This document shows positions 44,626 through 53,774 of a stretch of DNA of 64,000 bases, one piece after another. The notes under the pieces were generated by a model. It was not told the origin of the DNA. It saw only the letters and a list, made by a program, of their open reading frames with translations, and did not search any database. The position numbers and the translations under genes were made by a program. Each line of letters opens with the position of its first letter. Within the stretch, counting starts at the first letter, position 1. The DNA is from Paraburkholderia panacisoli (GTDB taxonomy: Bacteria; Pseudomonadota; Gammaproteobacteria; Burkholderiales; Burkholderiaceae): NCBI RefSeq assembly GCF_008369935.1, contig NZ_VTUZ01000009.1:186001-250000 (forward strand), given 5' to 3'.

Positions 44626-45555
44626 CGCCTGTTCACGCTAATAACAGGCTTGCGCTGGCCGCCAGAAAGAATTGTAGAGTTAGGGGAACAGGCCCTAAGC
44701 ATTCCACCCGTGGAGGTCCGCAATGTCTACCGAACGATTCACGTTTCCAGGATCGGATGGACAACAGCTTTCCGGCCGGCTTGAGCTGCCTGACGCGGAG
44801 CCTCGCGCGTTCGCCCTGTTCGCGCATTGCTTCACCTGCGGGAAGGACGTCTTCGCGGCGAGCCGGATCGCCCAGGCGCTGACCGAGCACGGGATCGCCG
44901 TGCTGCGGTTCGATTTCACGGGGCTGGGCGCGAGCGAAGGCGAATTCGCGAACACCAACTTTTCCTCGAACTGCCGCGACCTGATCGCTGCGGCCGATCA
45001 TCTGCGCGCGACGCACCGCGCGCCCGCGCTGCTGATCGGCCACAGCCTGGGCGGTGCCGCCGTGCTGGCCGCGGTGTCGGACATCGCGGGCGCCGAGGCC
45101 GTCGTCACGATCGGGGCGCCGAGCGATCCCGAGCACGTGACGGGGCTCTTCAAGGACTACCTGCCGCAAATCGAGGCCGAGGGCGAGGCGCAAGTCCAGT
45201 TGTCGGGACGGCCGTTCCGGATCAAGCGTCAGTTCCTCGAGGACGTCGCCGAGCAACGGCTGACGGAGAAGATCGCCGGCATGAATCTCCCCCTGCTGGT
45301 GATGCATGCGCCCGACGACTCGACGGTCGGCATCGTCAACGCGAACCACATCTTCCGGGCCGCACGGCATCCCAAGAGCTTCATCTCGCTGGCCGGGGCG
45401 GACCACCTTCTGTCGCGCAAGCCCGACGCCATCTACGCAGCGAACGTGATTGCGGTGTGGGGCGAGCGCTACCTCGACGCGACCGGCGCCGAGGGGGCTT
45501 AGCGCAGTTATTCGCGTGAGGCCGTCCCAGGGCCAGTCATTGGCGTGAACAGGCT
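44626..45555 (+). mobile_element. candidate non-autonomous IS-like cassette carrying an alpha/beta hydrolase
   Basis: A 930-bp segment is bounded by inverted repeats and 4-bp direct repeats and carries one intact gene (44723-45502) but no transposase. Removing it and one CTAG restores a continuous flank. The structure fits a passenger-gene element mobilised in trans by a related transposase. The reading is from repeat structure; no other copy is in the window. Confidence 0.6.
44723..45502 (+). CDS. alpha/beta-fold hydrolase (OsmC-associated type)
   Basis: The 259-residue protein has the alpha/beta hydrolase core: FALFAHCFTCGKDVFAASRI, IAVLRFDFTGLGASEGEFAN, the nucleophile elbow IGHSLGGAAVLAA (Ser in GHSLG), and the acid/base loops LLVMHAPDDSTV and GADHLLSRK (His). 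Close relatives are often found fused to, or beside, OsmC peroxidase domains; no OsmC is present here. GGAGG precedes the ATG. It is unusually well preserved compared with the decayed neighbours and is the sole gene inside the inverted-repeat cassette. Confidence 0.88.
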   Translation: MSTERFTFPGSDGQQLSGRLELPDAEPRAFALFAHCFTCGKDVFAASRIAQALTEHGIAVLRFDFTGLGASEGEFANTNFSSNCRDLIAAADHLRATHRAPALLIGHSLGGAAVLAAVSDIAGAEAVVTIGAPSDPEHVTGLFKDYLPQIEAEGEAQVQLSGRPFRIKRQFLEDVAEQRLTEKIAGMNLPLLVMHAPDDSTVGIVNANHIFRAARHPKSFISLAGADHLLSRKPDAIYAANVIAVWGERYLDATGAEGA

Positions 45556-45699
45556 CTAGCGTACTACTTGCATAGGGCGAAGCCCGCGTGCGTGTGGCCG
45601 TCTCGAATGGCCGCCTCGAAGTTGTCGACGACAGTCGTTTTTGGCCGATCACCGGTCGGCCAGAGGAGTGGCACGAGCGGCTGTTTGAACTGGCGGGAT

Positions 45700-45756
45700 T
45701 CAACCGGTGGATGCAATAGTTTGCTGGAATCGTTCGGCGGGCGTCTCGTAGTTCAG
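45700..45756 (-). mobile_element. IS30-family transposase C-terminal scrap
   Basis: The minus frame reads LNYETPAERFQQTIASTG and stops, the characteristic end of IS30-type transposases (RKxLxYxTPAExF). Only 18 codons remain. It abuts the truncated cupin gene, so insertion or deletion of this element probably removed the cupin's end. The stretch 45560-45699 holds nothing else recognisable. Confidence 0.5.
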
Positions 45757-46082
45757 TGTCTAGTGGCGACGTGGGCGACGCCGGCCGGCATCCGGTAGCT
45801 CTCGCCTGCACGAACGACTTGTGTGGGCTGACCATCGACCCGCACCGTTACCTCGCCCTCAAGCACATAGGCGACCTCAGGCCCAGTCGCCTCATGTCGA
45901 GGCTTTGACGCGTTCGGAGGAAATTCGGCAATGCCCATGCCCATCTCGCGATCTGTTCCTGCGATTGGGACCCGTTGTAAAACGACAGTGTCCTTGGCCG
46001 CTGGGGCTTTATCAGCCGCTTCGACTGGCTGAACGCTCATTAGCGCCAGCACGATAAGAGGAAGGTACCGAAAGCATTTCAT
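45753..46082 (-). CDS. exported cupin-domain protein, C-terminally truncated
   Basis: The 109-residue protein has a signal peptide (MKCFRYLPLIVLALMSVQPVEA) and a cupin core: RHEATGPEVAYVLEGEVTV with the His/Glu metal-ligand pattern, and AGESYRMPAGVAHVA with a second His. The last strand and about 25 residues normal for the family are missing where IS30 scrap begins. It starts 16 bp after the class C beta-lactamase gene, so the two are probably co-transcribed. Function is uncertain and may be lost. Confidence 0.65.
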   Translation of the reverse strand: MKCFRYLPLIVLALMSVQPVEAADKAPAAKDTVVLQRVPIAGTDREMGMGIAEFPPNASKPRHEATGPEVAYVLEGEVTVRVDGQPTQVVRAGESYRMPAGVAHVATRH

Positions 46083-46098
46083 CGGAAAATCGCCGTGC

Positions 46099-47268
46099 TC
46101 ATTGTTCGTCGTTGGCCAGTGACGTGAGAACCCGGTATGCAGCCGTTACTCGTTCGCCGATAGGGAAGTTCTTGTTGGCGAGGATGACGATCCCCAGTCG
46201 CTTCTGCGGAATGAATGCGACATAAGCGCCGAAGCCATTAGTCGAGCCGGTTTTGTTGATCCAGACATCCTTGTGTGGATCCAGCGGCGGCTCGATTTCA
46301 GCGACTGCCGTTGCGTTGAGGATCATCGCCGACGAGTTGCCGTCCAGAATCGCTTTCAATGTGACGGGATACGGATATTGTTCCCATATCAGGTCCTGGG
46401 TCATCGGCCCTGCCTTGAAGTAGCCGGTGTGGGTGTCGGCGATCGCGCGCTGAAGCTTTTCGTCCACACGGATCAGATTCATGTTGGCTTCGACGAAACG
46501 GATCATGTCGGCGGCGCTCGTCTTAACGCCATAGGCTTCAGAGGACAACACCCCTGGCGCCATCCTGATCGGCGCGCCGTCTTTTGTGTAGCCTTGTGCG
46601 TAGTCAGGCAGCTTCGCAGCCGGCACATTGATGTAAGTGCTCTTCATGCCGAGTGCGGGAAACAGTTGATGTTCCATCAGCCCGTCAAAATCCCGACCCA
46701 TGCTCTTCGCCGTGATCAGGCCGAGCGTTCCGATGCCGATATTGGAGTAAGTCCGATAGGTCCCCGGCGCATAAGTCGGCTGCCACTCCTTAAAATATTG
46801 CATCAGCTGATCGTCGTTGCTGATATTGTCGGGCACCTGCAATGGGAGGACGCCGGGAGTATGCGTGGCTAGGTTGAGGAGACTTACGTTGCCGAACGGA
46901 CTCTTCTGCAGAGAGGGGAGAAACTTGCTCGTCGGATCCGACAGAGCCAGATAGCCGCTGACCTGTGCATACGACGCCAGCGTCGCCGTCAAGGTCTTGC
47001 TGACGGAACCGAGTTCGAACAAGGTATCGCGTGTGACGGGCTTTCCTGTTTCCGTCGACGCCAGGCCATAGTTGAATACGTAGTGCTTGTCCCCGTCGAT
47101 GATGCCGACCGCCATGCCGCGAATGCCGTTATCCGCGATAACCGGCTCTATGGCGCGGTTCACTGCACTCCTGATTCTATCTTGCTGATTGTCCGCCGCG
47201 TGGCTGACGGGTGCAATCGTGCATGCAAAGGTTGCCATCGCCATAAGGCTTACGGCTCTTACATTCAT
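46099..47268 (-). CDS. ampC: class C beta-lactamase (AmpC type)
   Basis: The 389-residue protein has a signal peptide (about 1-24) and the serine beta-lactamase motifs: SVSK with Ser88 and Lys91 (nucleophile and base), YSN in RTYSNIG, and KTG in NKTGSTNGFG. The segment GTYRTYSNIGIGTLG and overall length fit class C enzymes rather than DD-peptidases. It hydrolyses cephalosporins in the periplasm if expressed. No divergent ampR is upstream, so classical AmpR induction is not supported. A truncated cupin follows in the same transcript. Confidence 0.92.
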   Translation of the reverse strand: MNVRAVSLMAMATFACTIAPVSHAADNQQDRIRSAVNRAIEPVIADNGIRGMAVGIIDGDKHYVFNYGLASTETGKPVTRDTLFELGSVSKTLTATLASYAQVSGYLALSDPTSKFLPSLQKSPFGNVSLLNLATHTPGVLPLQVPDNISNDDQLMQYFKEWQPTYAPGTYRTYSNIGIGTLGLITAKSMGRDFDGLMEHQLFPALGMKSTYINVPAAKLPDYAQGYTKDGAPIRMAPGVLSSEAYGVKTSAADMIRFVEANMNLIRVDEKLQRAIADTHTGYFKAGPMTQDLIWEQYPYPVTLKAILDGNSSAMILNATAVAEIEPPLDPHKDVWINKTGSTNGFGAYVAFIPQKRLGIVILANKNFPIGERVTAAYRVLTSLANDEQ

Positions 47269-47889
47269 TGCCTGATTCTTCAGTTTTCCATCATTGATCG
47301 TTGATTTTGCGTGTTCGCCGCAGGGCGACCGAACCGCGCTATTTCGGCACTGCGTATCTACACGGTGCCTGCGCTCGCTTCAGATATCGGATCCCTGCCG
47401 GTCGCAGATCAGCCACAAGGCCGATAAAACGGGACGCAGCATAAAAAATTTCTGTGGGCAAACTGGAGTTCGTAGGTTCGATACGTCCGGACAGGCGCTG
47501 AGGACGGAGTATGCACCCTGTCCGCCCCATCGACCATCGAGGATATCTTGTCTGAGACAAAGGAAAATCTTTTGCATGCAGTGCATGGTTTAACTTCACT
47601 CAACGTGCCACCGGCGGACTGCCTGCTGATTTCCACCGAACCCTACCTGCGGTTTTCGTCTGAACGCGATCACCCCGAGGCAGCGTAGTACATCTATTCC
47701 AACCTCACCCTTGCCGACAACGACACGGTAATCGTCACCCACAGGCCCGAGAACAAGCAGCCCAGATAGGTGGCCGGCTCGCCGGTGGAGACCGGACTCA
47801 GCAGAATGCCCCAGTTCCAGTGATAAGGCATGACCAAGACTCCAGCAAAAAGAAACGGAAGAGACACTAAAGTCTGCTAGCTAAAGATG
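47269..47889. other. gap with unassigned coding scraps
   Basis: A + frame at about 47606-47770 reads LISTEPYLRFSSERDHPEAA, a TAG stop, then NLTLADNDTVIVTHRPENKQ, which looks like a decayed gene, but I cannot name it. The left end holds the presumed promoter of the beta-lactamase gene. Confidence 0.35.
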
Positions 47890-48495
47890 TCTTTGAATTC
47901 TTTCTTCGAATCAAAGGCTTGCCGTTTAAGTATGAGGCCGTTCATCTTCTTAGAGACGGCGGCCAGCAGCTCTCGCCAGAATATCGCCGAGTGAACCCAG
48001 ACGGGATAGTCCCAGCGCTTGAGGACGGACCGAATGTTCTCACTCAGTCTCTGGCGATAGTTGAATATCTCGACGAGTTGCATCCCGAGCCCCGTCTCCT
48101 GCCAAAGAATCCTGCGGACCGTGCATACGTACGCTCCGTCGCATTGCAGGTCGCATGCGAGATACACCCGGTCAACAACCTGCGCGTGCTTCAGTATGAA
48201 GAATCACCTGGGCGTGACGGATGAACAATAATCCGAGTGGTACAAACACTGGATTGACCTTGGCTTCGGCTCATTGGAAGTTCGGCTGAAAAACGAAAGG
48301 CGCGTCGGAGACTTCGCGTTCGGCGATGCACCAACGGTTGCTGACATATGTCTGGTGCCGCAAGTCTGGAACGCTCGACGATTTGACATACCGCTGGACA
48401 GCTATCCGACAATTAATCGCATTGCCAACAACGCGATGGGGTTCGAAGCGTTCAAACAGGCCGAACCCGCAAACCAACCAAACGCAGCAGGTTGA
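47890..48495 (+). pseudogene. maiA: maleylacetoacetate isomerase pseudogene (zeta GST)
   Basis: The frame VHLLRDGGQQLSPEYRRVNP, VLTQSLAIVEYLDELHPEP and VACEIHPVNNLRVLQY follows MaiA closely. Near 48197 a frameshift moves the sequence to MKNHLGVTDEQ, followed by an in-frame TAA (48229-48231), then WYKHWIDLGFGSLEVRL and FGDAPTVADICLVPQVWNAR to the end. The N-terminal glutathione-site segment SSxxSYRVRIAL is missing. Three lesions make the gene non-functional. The family acts in tyrosine and homogentisate breakdown; no other pathway gene is adjacent. Confidence 0.85.
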
Positions 48496-48599
48496 AGCGA
48501 CGGTTCATTCCATTAACGACTTTGACGAGGCGACTGCGTCGCCGGATAGTCCATGCGCCGCTTCCCTGCGGTGGCTGCACTTGCATAGATGGACATGAG

Positions 48600-49396
48600 A
48601 TGACGAAGCTCTTTGCGGATTTATCGGGCAAGGTTGCCCTTGTGACGGGTGCAGCAAGCGGATTGGGAAAAGAAATCGCACTCGCAATGGCGCGTTCGGG
48701 TGCGACGGTTGGCGTCGCTGACCTAAACCTTGAAGGCGCCAATTCGGCTACCCAGCAGATTCGGGAGCATGGTGGCCGGGCGCTCGGAGTGCTCATGGAT
48801 GTCACCTCCGAAGGCGCTGTCAATGCCGGGGTCGACGATGTCGTGAAAGAATTTGGCTCTCTGGACATTCTTGTATCGAATGCCGGAATTCAGATAGTCA
48901 GTTCCATAGTGGATTTCGCATATGCAGATTGGCGAAAGATGCAGGCAATTCACGTAGATGGCGCTTTCCTGACAACCAAGGCCGCTCTGCGGCACATGTA
49001 CAAGGAGAACCGGGGGGAGTGGTCATTTATATGGGCTCCGTGCATTCGCACCTTGCATCGCCGCTGAAGTCAGCATACGTTAGTGCGAAACACGCGCTAC
49101 TCGGCCTATCGCGGACGTTGGCCAAGGAAGGTGCCGCACACAACGTCCGGTCGCACGTAATCTGCCCCGGATTCGTTCGGACACCCCTGGTTGACAAACA
49201 AATTCCAGAGCAGGCAAAGGAGCTCGGATTGAGCGAAGATGAAGTCATCCGGAACGTGATGTTGGGCGGTACGGTCGACGGCATATTTACGACAGTCGAA
49301 GACATCGCGGAGATGACTCTTTACCTGGCTGCGTTTCCAACTGCCGCGCTGACGGGGCAATCTTTCGTCGTTAGTCACGGATGGTTCATGCAATAG
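48600..49396 (+). pseudogene. hbdH: 3-hydroxybutyrate dehydrogenase-like SDR, frameshifted at a G-tract
   Basis: The N-terminal half reads LSGKVALVTGAASGLGKEIA, LVSNAGIQIV and RKMQAIHVDGAFLTTKAAL in one frame; the C-terminal half, with the catalytic YVSAKHALLGLSR, reads in another, through GFVRTPLVDKQIPEQAKELG to QSFVVSHGWFMQ. The switch falls in a run of six G at 49012-49017; seven G would restore RGGVVIYMGS and a full-length enzyme of about 265 residues. The fold, the Tyr-Lys pair and the neighbouring CoA-transferase and phasin genes point to hydroxybutyrate metabolism. A single-base indel could be real, phase-variable or a sequencing error. Confidence 0.8.
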
Positions 49397-49450
49397 GCCT
49401 TGAAACATTTAGCGCCGGAGCCACGACTCCATGGTGCGTTTGGAGACATC

Positions 49451-51442
49451 ATGACCGCAGGCTTTCAACATCCCTTCCCCGCGTCGGCAAGTAGTGTCGC
49501 GCGAGGCAAAATCGTTAGCGCGCAACAAGCCGTCAGGCTGATTCGCCCGGGCAACACCGTGGCAACTGGTGGCTTTGTGGGCATCGGGTTTGCGGAGGAA
49601 GTCGCCATCGCGCTGGAGCAGCTGTTCCTTGACTCCAGCGGGAGCGAAAGCGACGCGCCTCGAGACTTGACGCTGGTCTATGCGGGCGGTCAAGGCGACG
49701 GAGCCCGTAAAGGCCTGAACCACCTTGCCCACGAAGGTCTCGTTCGGCGGGTTATCGGTGGCCATTGGGGACTTGTTCCTGGTCTTCAACGCCTGGCTGT
49801 TGAGGGCCTCATCGAAGCCTATAACCTGCCGCAGGGAGTTATCTCCCAACTGTTTCGGGATATCGCTGCTCATCGACCAGGTCACTTGTCCACAGTCGGA
49901 CTCGGTACCTTCGTCGACCCGCGCAACGGTGGCGGCAAGCTCAACGCCCGGACAACGGAGGACCTGGTCAGCCTGATATCAGTTAACGGTGCTGACTGTC
50001 TTCTGTACAAGACTTTTCCGGTCGACGTCGCCATCGTGCGCGGTACTACCGCCGATGCGAACGGGAACGTGACGATGGAGAAGGAGGCGCTCACCCTCGA
50101 GTCACTTGCAATCGCAATGGCCGCACGCAACTCTGGTGGCATCGTGATAGTTCAGGTCGAGCGCATCGCCGAAACCGGAACGTTGAATCCTAGACAGGTC
50201 AAGATTCCGGGGATTCTGGTCGATTGCGTCGTGGTCGCAAAACAGCAAAACCACTGGCAAACCTTCGCAGAGCCGTACAGTCCGGGCTTTGCGAGCGAAC
50301 TTCGCATAGCGACAAGTTCGATTCCGGCCATGGCACTGACCGAGCGAAAAATCATCGCACGGCGCGCCTCGTTCGAGTTGATGGCCAATAGCGTGGTGAA
50401 TCTCGGGATTGGGATGCCTGAGGGTATCGCGAGCGTCGCCAACGAGGAAAAGGTGTGTGACCTGTTCACGATGACAACGGAGCCGGGAGTCATTGGAGGC
50501 ATCCCCGCCGGGGGCCTGAATTTCGGTGCGGCGACTAATACCGATGCCATCATCGACCAGCCCTACCAGTTCGACTTCTATGACGGTGGCGGCCTAGACA
50601 TTGCATTTCTCGGGCTCGCGCAAGTGGACCGGGAAGGCAATCTCAACGTCAGCAAGTTTGGTCCCAAGCTCGCCGGCGCGGGAGGCTTCATCAACATCTC
50701 ACAGGCAGCGAAGAGGGTCGTCTTTGTCGGCACGTTCAACGCGGGAAAGCTCGACGTGGATATCAAGGACGGGCGCCTGCAGATTCGCCAGGATGGCACT
50801 TGTCAAAAGTTCGTCGACGCAGTGGAACATCGAACCTTCGGCGGTCGTTACGCCATCGAACGTCAACAGCCCGTGCTGTACATCACGGAGCGATGCGTCT
50901 TTACCCTGACGAGAGACGGGCTCGAACTAGTCGAGATTGCACCCGGGGTCGACCTCCAGAGAGACATCGTTTCCCAGATGGGGTTCGCACCCGTCATGAA
51001 ATCGCCGCCGCGTCTCATGGACGCCCGCATTTTCGAAAGCAAGCCGATGGGCCTGCGAAGCGTGCTTTTGCGATTGAGGCTTCGTGACCGGTTCAGCTAC
51101 GACGCGGACAAAAATATCCTTTTCATCAACTTCGAAGGACACAAGGTTGCGACTGAAGTGGATGTGGATGCTATCCGCACCGAGGTTGAGTTAGTGCTCT
51201 CCGGTCTCAAGGAAAAGCCTCACGCTATCGTGAACTACGACAACTTTTCGATAGCCCCGGAGGTCATCGACGCCTATTCGGATATGGTGACCCGGCTGGT
51301 CTCGCGCTTTTACTCGGATGTGACCCGATACACCACGAGCAGTTTTCTTCGAATGAAATTAGGTGATGCGCTGCACAGGCGCAACGTCGCGACCTATATC
51401 TACGAAACCCCCGAAGAGGTAACCGCGTACGAGTCGCGTTAG
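49451..51442 (+). CDS. large acyl-CoA:acetate/3-ketoacid CoA-transferase
   Basis: The 663-residue protein fuses the alpha and beta halves of family I CoA-transferases: VSAQQAVRLIRPGNTVATGG and AHRPGHLSTVGLGTFVDPRN in the first, SVVNLGIGMPEGIA, then TTEPGVIGGIPAGGLNFG with the catalytic Glu in the second. A further segment of about 110 residues follows (VLLRLRLRDRFSYDADKNIL onward to SFLRMKLGDALHRR), longer than typical propionate CoA-transferases. It should move CoA between acetate, acetoacetate or hydroxybutyrate. The start at 49451 has GGAG upstream. It lies 54 bp after hbdH on the same strand and likely shares its transcript. Confidence 0.9.
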   Translation: MTAGFQHPFPASASSVARGKIVSAQQAVRLIRPGNTVATGGFVGIGFAEEVAIALEQLFLDSSGSESDAPRDLTLVYAGGQGDGARKGLNHLAHEGLVRRVIGGHWGLVPGLQRLAVEGLIEAYNLPQGVISQLFRDIAAHRPGHLSTVGLGTFVDPRNGGGKLNARTTEDLVSLISVNGADCLLYKTFPVDVAIVRGTTADANGNVTMEKEALTLESLAIAMAARNSGGIVIVQVERIAETGTLNPRQVKIPGILVDCVVVAKQQNHWQTFAEPYSPGFASELRIATSSIPAMALTERKIIARRASFELMANSVVNLGIGMPEGIASVANEEKVCDLFTMTTEPGVIGGIPAGGLNFGAATNTDAIIDQPYQFDFYDGGGLDIAFLGLAQVDREGNLNVSKFGPKLAGAGGFINISQAAKRVVFVGTFNAGKLDVDIKDGRLQIRQDGTCQKFVDAVEHRTFGGRYAIERQQPVLYITERCVFTLTRDGLELVEIAPGVDLQRDIVSQMGFAPVMKSPPRLMDARIFESKPMGLRSVLLRLRLRDRFSYDADKNILFINFEGHKVATEVDVDAIRTEVELVLSGLKEKPHAIVNYDNFSIAPEVIDAYSDMVTRLVSRFYSDVTRYTTSSFLRMKLGDALHRRNVATYIYETPEEVTAYESR

Positions 51443-51539
51443 CAGCCGGCCCCTTCTCCGTTTGCCTTGACTATCAGGCTTTTGCGCCAGGACGTTTTCG
51501 TACACGCAGGCAGCTATTTCCCCACGTTCCGTTTGGTTT

Positions 51540-51561
51540 GTCCCGGTCTTCCAACCGGGAC
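51540..51561. terminator. hairpin between convergent CoA-transferase and phasin genes
   Basis: An 8-bp perfect stem (51540-51547 with 51554-51561) closes a 6-nt loop in the 210-bp gap between convergent genes. No long T-run follows on either side. It may mark transcript 3' ends. Confidence 0.45.
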
Positions 51562-51652
51562 TCGCCCCCTGCTACTCGACCTGGAGCTTGCATCGTCGTG
51601 CTCGTCGCGAGCTTTCTCACCACACTGTTAGGTCTCCAGGCGCGAGCAAGTA

Positions 51653-52159
51653 CTACGCTTCGATGACAGCAGTTTCAACTGTCTTTTTAGTCGCCTTCGT
51701 GGCAGTCTCATACGCAGCGCTAGCTGACTGGCCCGCTGCACCAAGACTCGACTTCCAGATGGCCAGAATCGCGTCGCCGCCCGGCAGCGTATGTTTCGCC
51801 ATGTTGTCGAACCACGCCTTCGCGTCGAATGAAGGCTGTTTGAACACGGCTTTGGCCGCCGCCTCGAACTCAGCTTGGCTGCTCGACACGATTTCTTTCA
51901 CATGCGTCCAATAGGCCTGGGTCTTTTGAACACCGGCGCGCAGCTGGTTTTCCTGAACTGCAAAAGCTGCTTGCGGCGCATTGCTAATGAGGGATTTGGC
52001 AACGAGTTCCTGCGCCTCTGCAAGCGTCGTCTTGACCGTCTGCGCATTGAGCTCAACAAGCTTTTCGAACCCCTGAAAAGCCTTGTTCGCAAGACCGAAA
52101 GTTGTGTCGAGGCTTGCCTTGGCTGCAGTAATCGTTTGTTCCGGGATGAAGCTGTTCAT
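51653..52159 (-). CDS. phaP: phasin family protein (PHB granule-associated)
   Basis: The 168-residue, helix-rich protein fits phasins: FGLANKAFQGFEKLVELNAQ, TVKTTLAEAQELVAKSL, and a central EIVSSSQAEFEAAAKAVF, with a Lys/Ala/Thr-rich tail (ATKATKKTVE). Phasins coat polyhydroxybutyrate granules and set their size. GGGAG precedes the ATG. The neighbouring hbdH and CoA-transferase genes, convergent to it, belong to the same metabolism. The region 52160-52439 upstream is AT-richer and probably holds its promoter. Confidence 0.9.
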   Translation of the reverse strand: MNSFIPEQTITAAKASLDTTFGLANKAFQGFEKLVELNAQTVKTTLAEAQELVAKSLISNAPQAAFAVQENQLRAGVQKTQAYWTHVKEIVSSSQAEFEAAAKAVFKQPSFDAKAWFDNMAKHTLPGGDAILAIWKSSLGAAGQSASAAYETATKATKKTVETAVIEA

Positions 52160-52439
52160 GTTCGACTCCCAAAAAAAGTAGGGCCGGTTGTCGCCCGATT
52201 GACATGCTGCATCGCAGCAATATGGGTTCCATCATAGCCGCAAACTCGTTGATGTCAAATTATTATTTTGCGCACCCACCACACTTTATCGCGCCTCCAT
52301 TCCTTGTGCAGTATGAATCTTTGCCCTTTCATTGCAATAGAAAGACGCATTGTTTCTGGCGCTTTCTATTTTTGCTGCGCCGCAACAGTGTGGGTGCATA
52401 CTTGAGGCACCGCAACATACATGTGCCTTTGGAGATGCA

Positions 52440-53197
52440 ATGAAAAGCCTTGAACTCACGCCGCCGTCGGCAACACTTCTCGTTCTTGAACCACTTCGCG
52501 CGGCAGCCGACTACGTCGCCGGTATGGCCCCGCTGGCTGTCCCGCTGCCGCGCGGGGACGGTCATCCAGTCCTCGTATTTCCCGGCCTAGGTGTCAGCGG
52601 GGCCGCGACGTCGGACCTGCGCAATCGCCTGCAGCAACTGGGCTTCGAAGTCCACGATTGGGAACAGGGTGTCAATTTTGGACCGGGTGCCGACCGTGAC
52701 CCGATGCTCGAACGTCTGGGTGACCATCTGCGGCAGATACATGCGTTGCATCGGCGTTCGGTTTCTCTGCTCGGCTGGAGCTTTGGCGGCGTCTACGCCC
52801 GTCAGTTGGCCGCGAAATCACGCTGGCGACACCTGTTGCCGACAACTCGGACGCCACTCACGCCGGATGGCTGCTGAACATGTTGAGCAGCGGGGTAACT
52901 CCAATAAGCCATACTTCGACGCGACGCTCCGAAACCGTTGCCTCTGTCCCATGCGCTTCGGTCTATTCGAAAACGGACGGAATTGTTGCGTGGGAAGGAT
53001 GCGTCTCGATTGATTCACGGAATCACCGCAACATCGAGGTCGCGGACGTAAGCCATCTAGGCATGGTTCATCATCCGGAAGTGTTGCGCGTGGTGGCGGA
53101 CCTCCTCACCCAGCATCGGGGCCGTCCTGGGCAGGCGATAATGCGGGCCGCAGGTCGAAAGTGTCTTCGGGCGCGACATCACCTTAGAACATCGTGA
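52440..53197 (+). pseudogene. alpha/beta hydrolase pseudogene
   Basis: The first frame reads GHPVLVFPGLGVSGAATSDL, LQQLGFEVHDWEQGVNFGP and the nucleophile elbow LLGWSFGGVYARQLAAKS (Ser in GWSFGG) and then runs into a foreign ending at 52877. Another frame, from about 52935, gives VPCASVYSKTDGIVAWEGCV and VADVSHLGMVHHPEVLRVVA, the expected Asp and His region. Frameshift and small deletions split the catalytic triad. Family and order are clear, so it is a decayed hydrolase. Confidence 0.7.
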
Positions 53198-53637
53198 GTA
53201 CTGCCGGTGAAATGCCCGCGCCTCAAAATCTTCTCCACACTGCGCCGCCCGCCAACGGACGCTCAGCAGTTCAACTGCTGTCACCGTCTGGAGGCTGACA
53301 AATACGGATGCCGGACCGTCAGCCATGAATGCCGCTTTCAGGGCGACGAATTCTGCCCAGTAGGGCCAGCGTCGCGATCAGCGCCGTTCCCGATTTACCC
53401 GGGCGCAGCATCGCAGGCGCTTCGAATCGATACGCGCATCGATGCAGGACAGTCACGCATCGCGGTCCTCCTTGAACGACTTCGGAACTGCTGACTCTAA
53501 AGAGGAGAGGCCGTTCGGCCTCACGTATGAGCCTCTGCGTATTGAACTCCATAGAAAGCGGACTCAGCGCTATTTGTCCATACCTCGTTGCGCCGTCGCT
53601 AGTCGTTCGAACCGGACTCGAGGCGAGGAGAATTCAA
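53198..53637. other. gap upstream of the interrupted secreted-protein gene
   Basis: The last part must hold the promoter and RBS (GAGGAG near 53625) of the gene at 53638. The rest has frames on both strands with no recognisable family. Confidence 0.35.
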
Positions 53638-53774
53638 ATGAACAGGTTCGTCCGTTTTCTGGTCACTGCCGCGCTTGGTGCGGGGGCGGCCAGCTTCGCG
53701 CAGGCGGGTGGTGTGTCTGTAGGCGTCGGCATCGGTGTACCGGGCCCCGTGTATGTCGGCCCGCCGGTTATCTA

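Larger units (their letters stand above)
44622..45559. repeat. CTAG target duplication and imperfect terminal inverted repeats
   Basis: CTAG at 44622-44625 and again at 45556-45559 bracket the cassette. Inside, the left end (44626 onward, CGCCTGTTCACGCTAATAAC) and the complement of the right end (from 45555, AGCCTGTTCACGCCAATGAC) agree at 20 of the first 25 positions, including GCCTGTTCACGC exactly. Four-base YTAR-type duplications are known for part of the IS5 family. Confidence 0.65.

Noticed and set aside
44633..45835. Open frame of 400 codons on the minus strand across the hydrolase
   Set aside because: It overlaps the well-supported alpha/beta hydrolase on the other strand, crosses both cassette ends and has no family pattern.
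46099..47600. AmpR-controlled inducible ampC system
   Set aside because: No divergent LysR-type gene is present upstream of the beta-lactamase.
49000..49030. Programmed ribosomal frameshift in hbdH
   Set aside because: No slippery heptamer with downstream structure is evident, and SDRs of this type are not known to use frameshifting; a simple indel is more likely.
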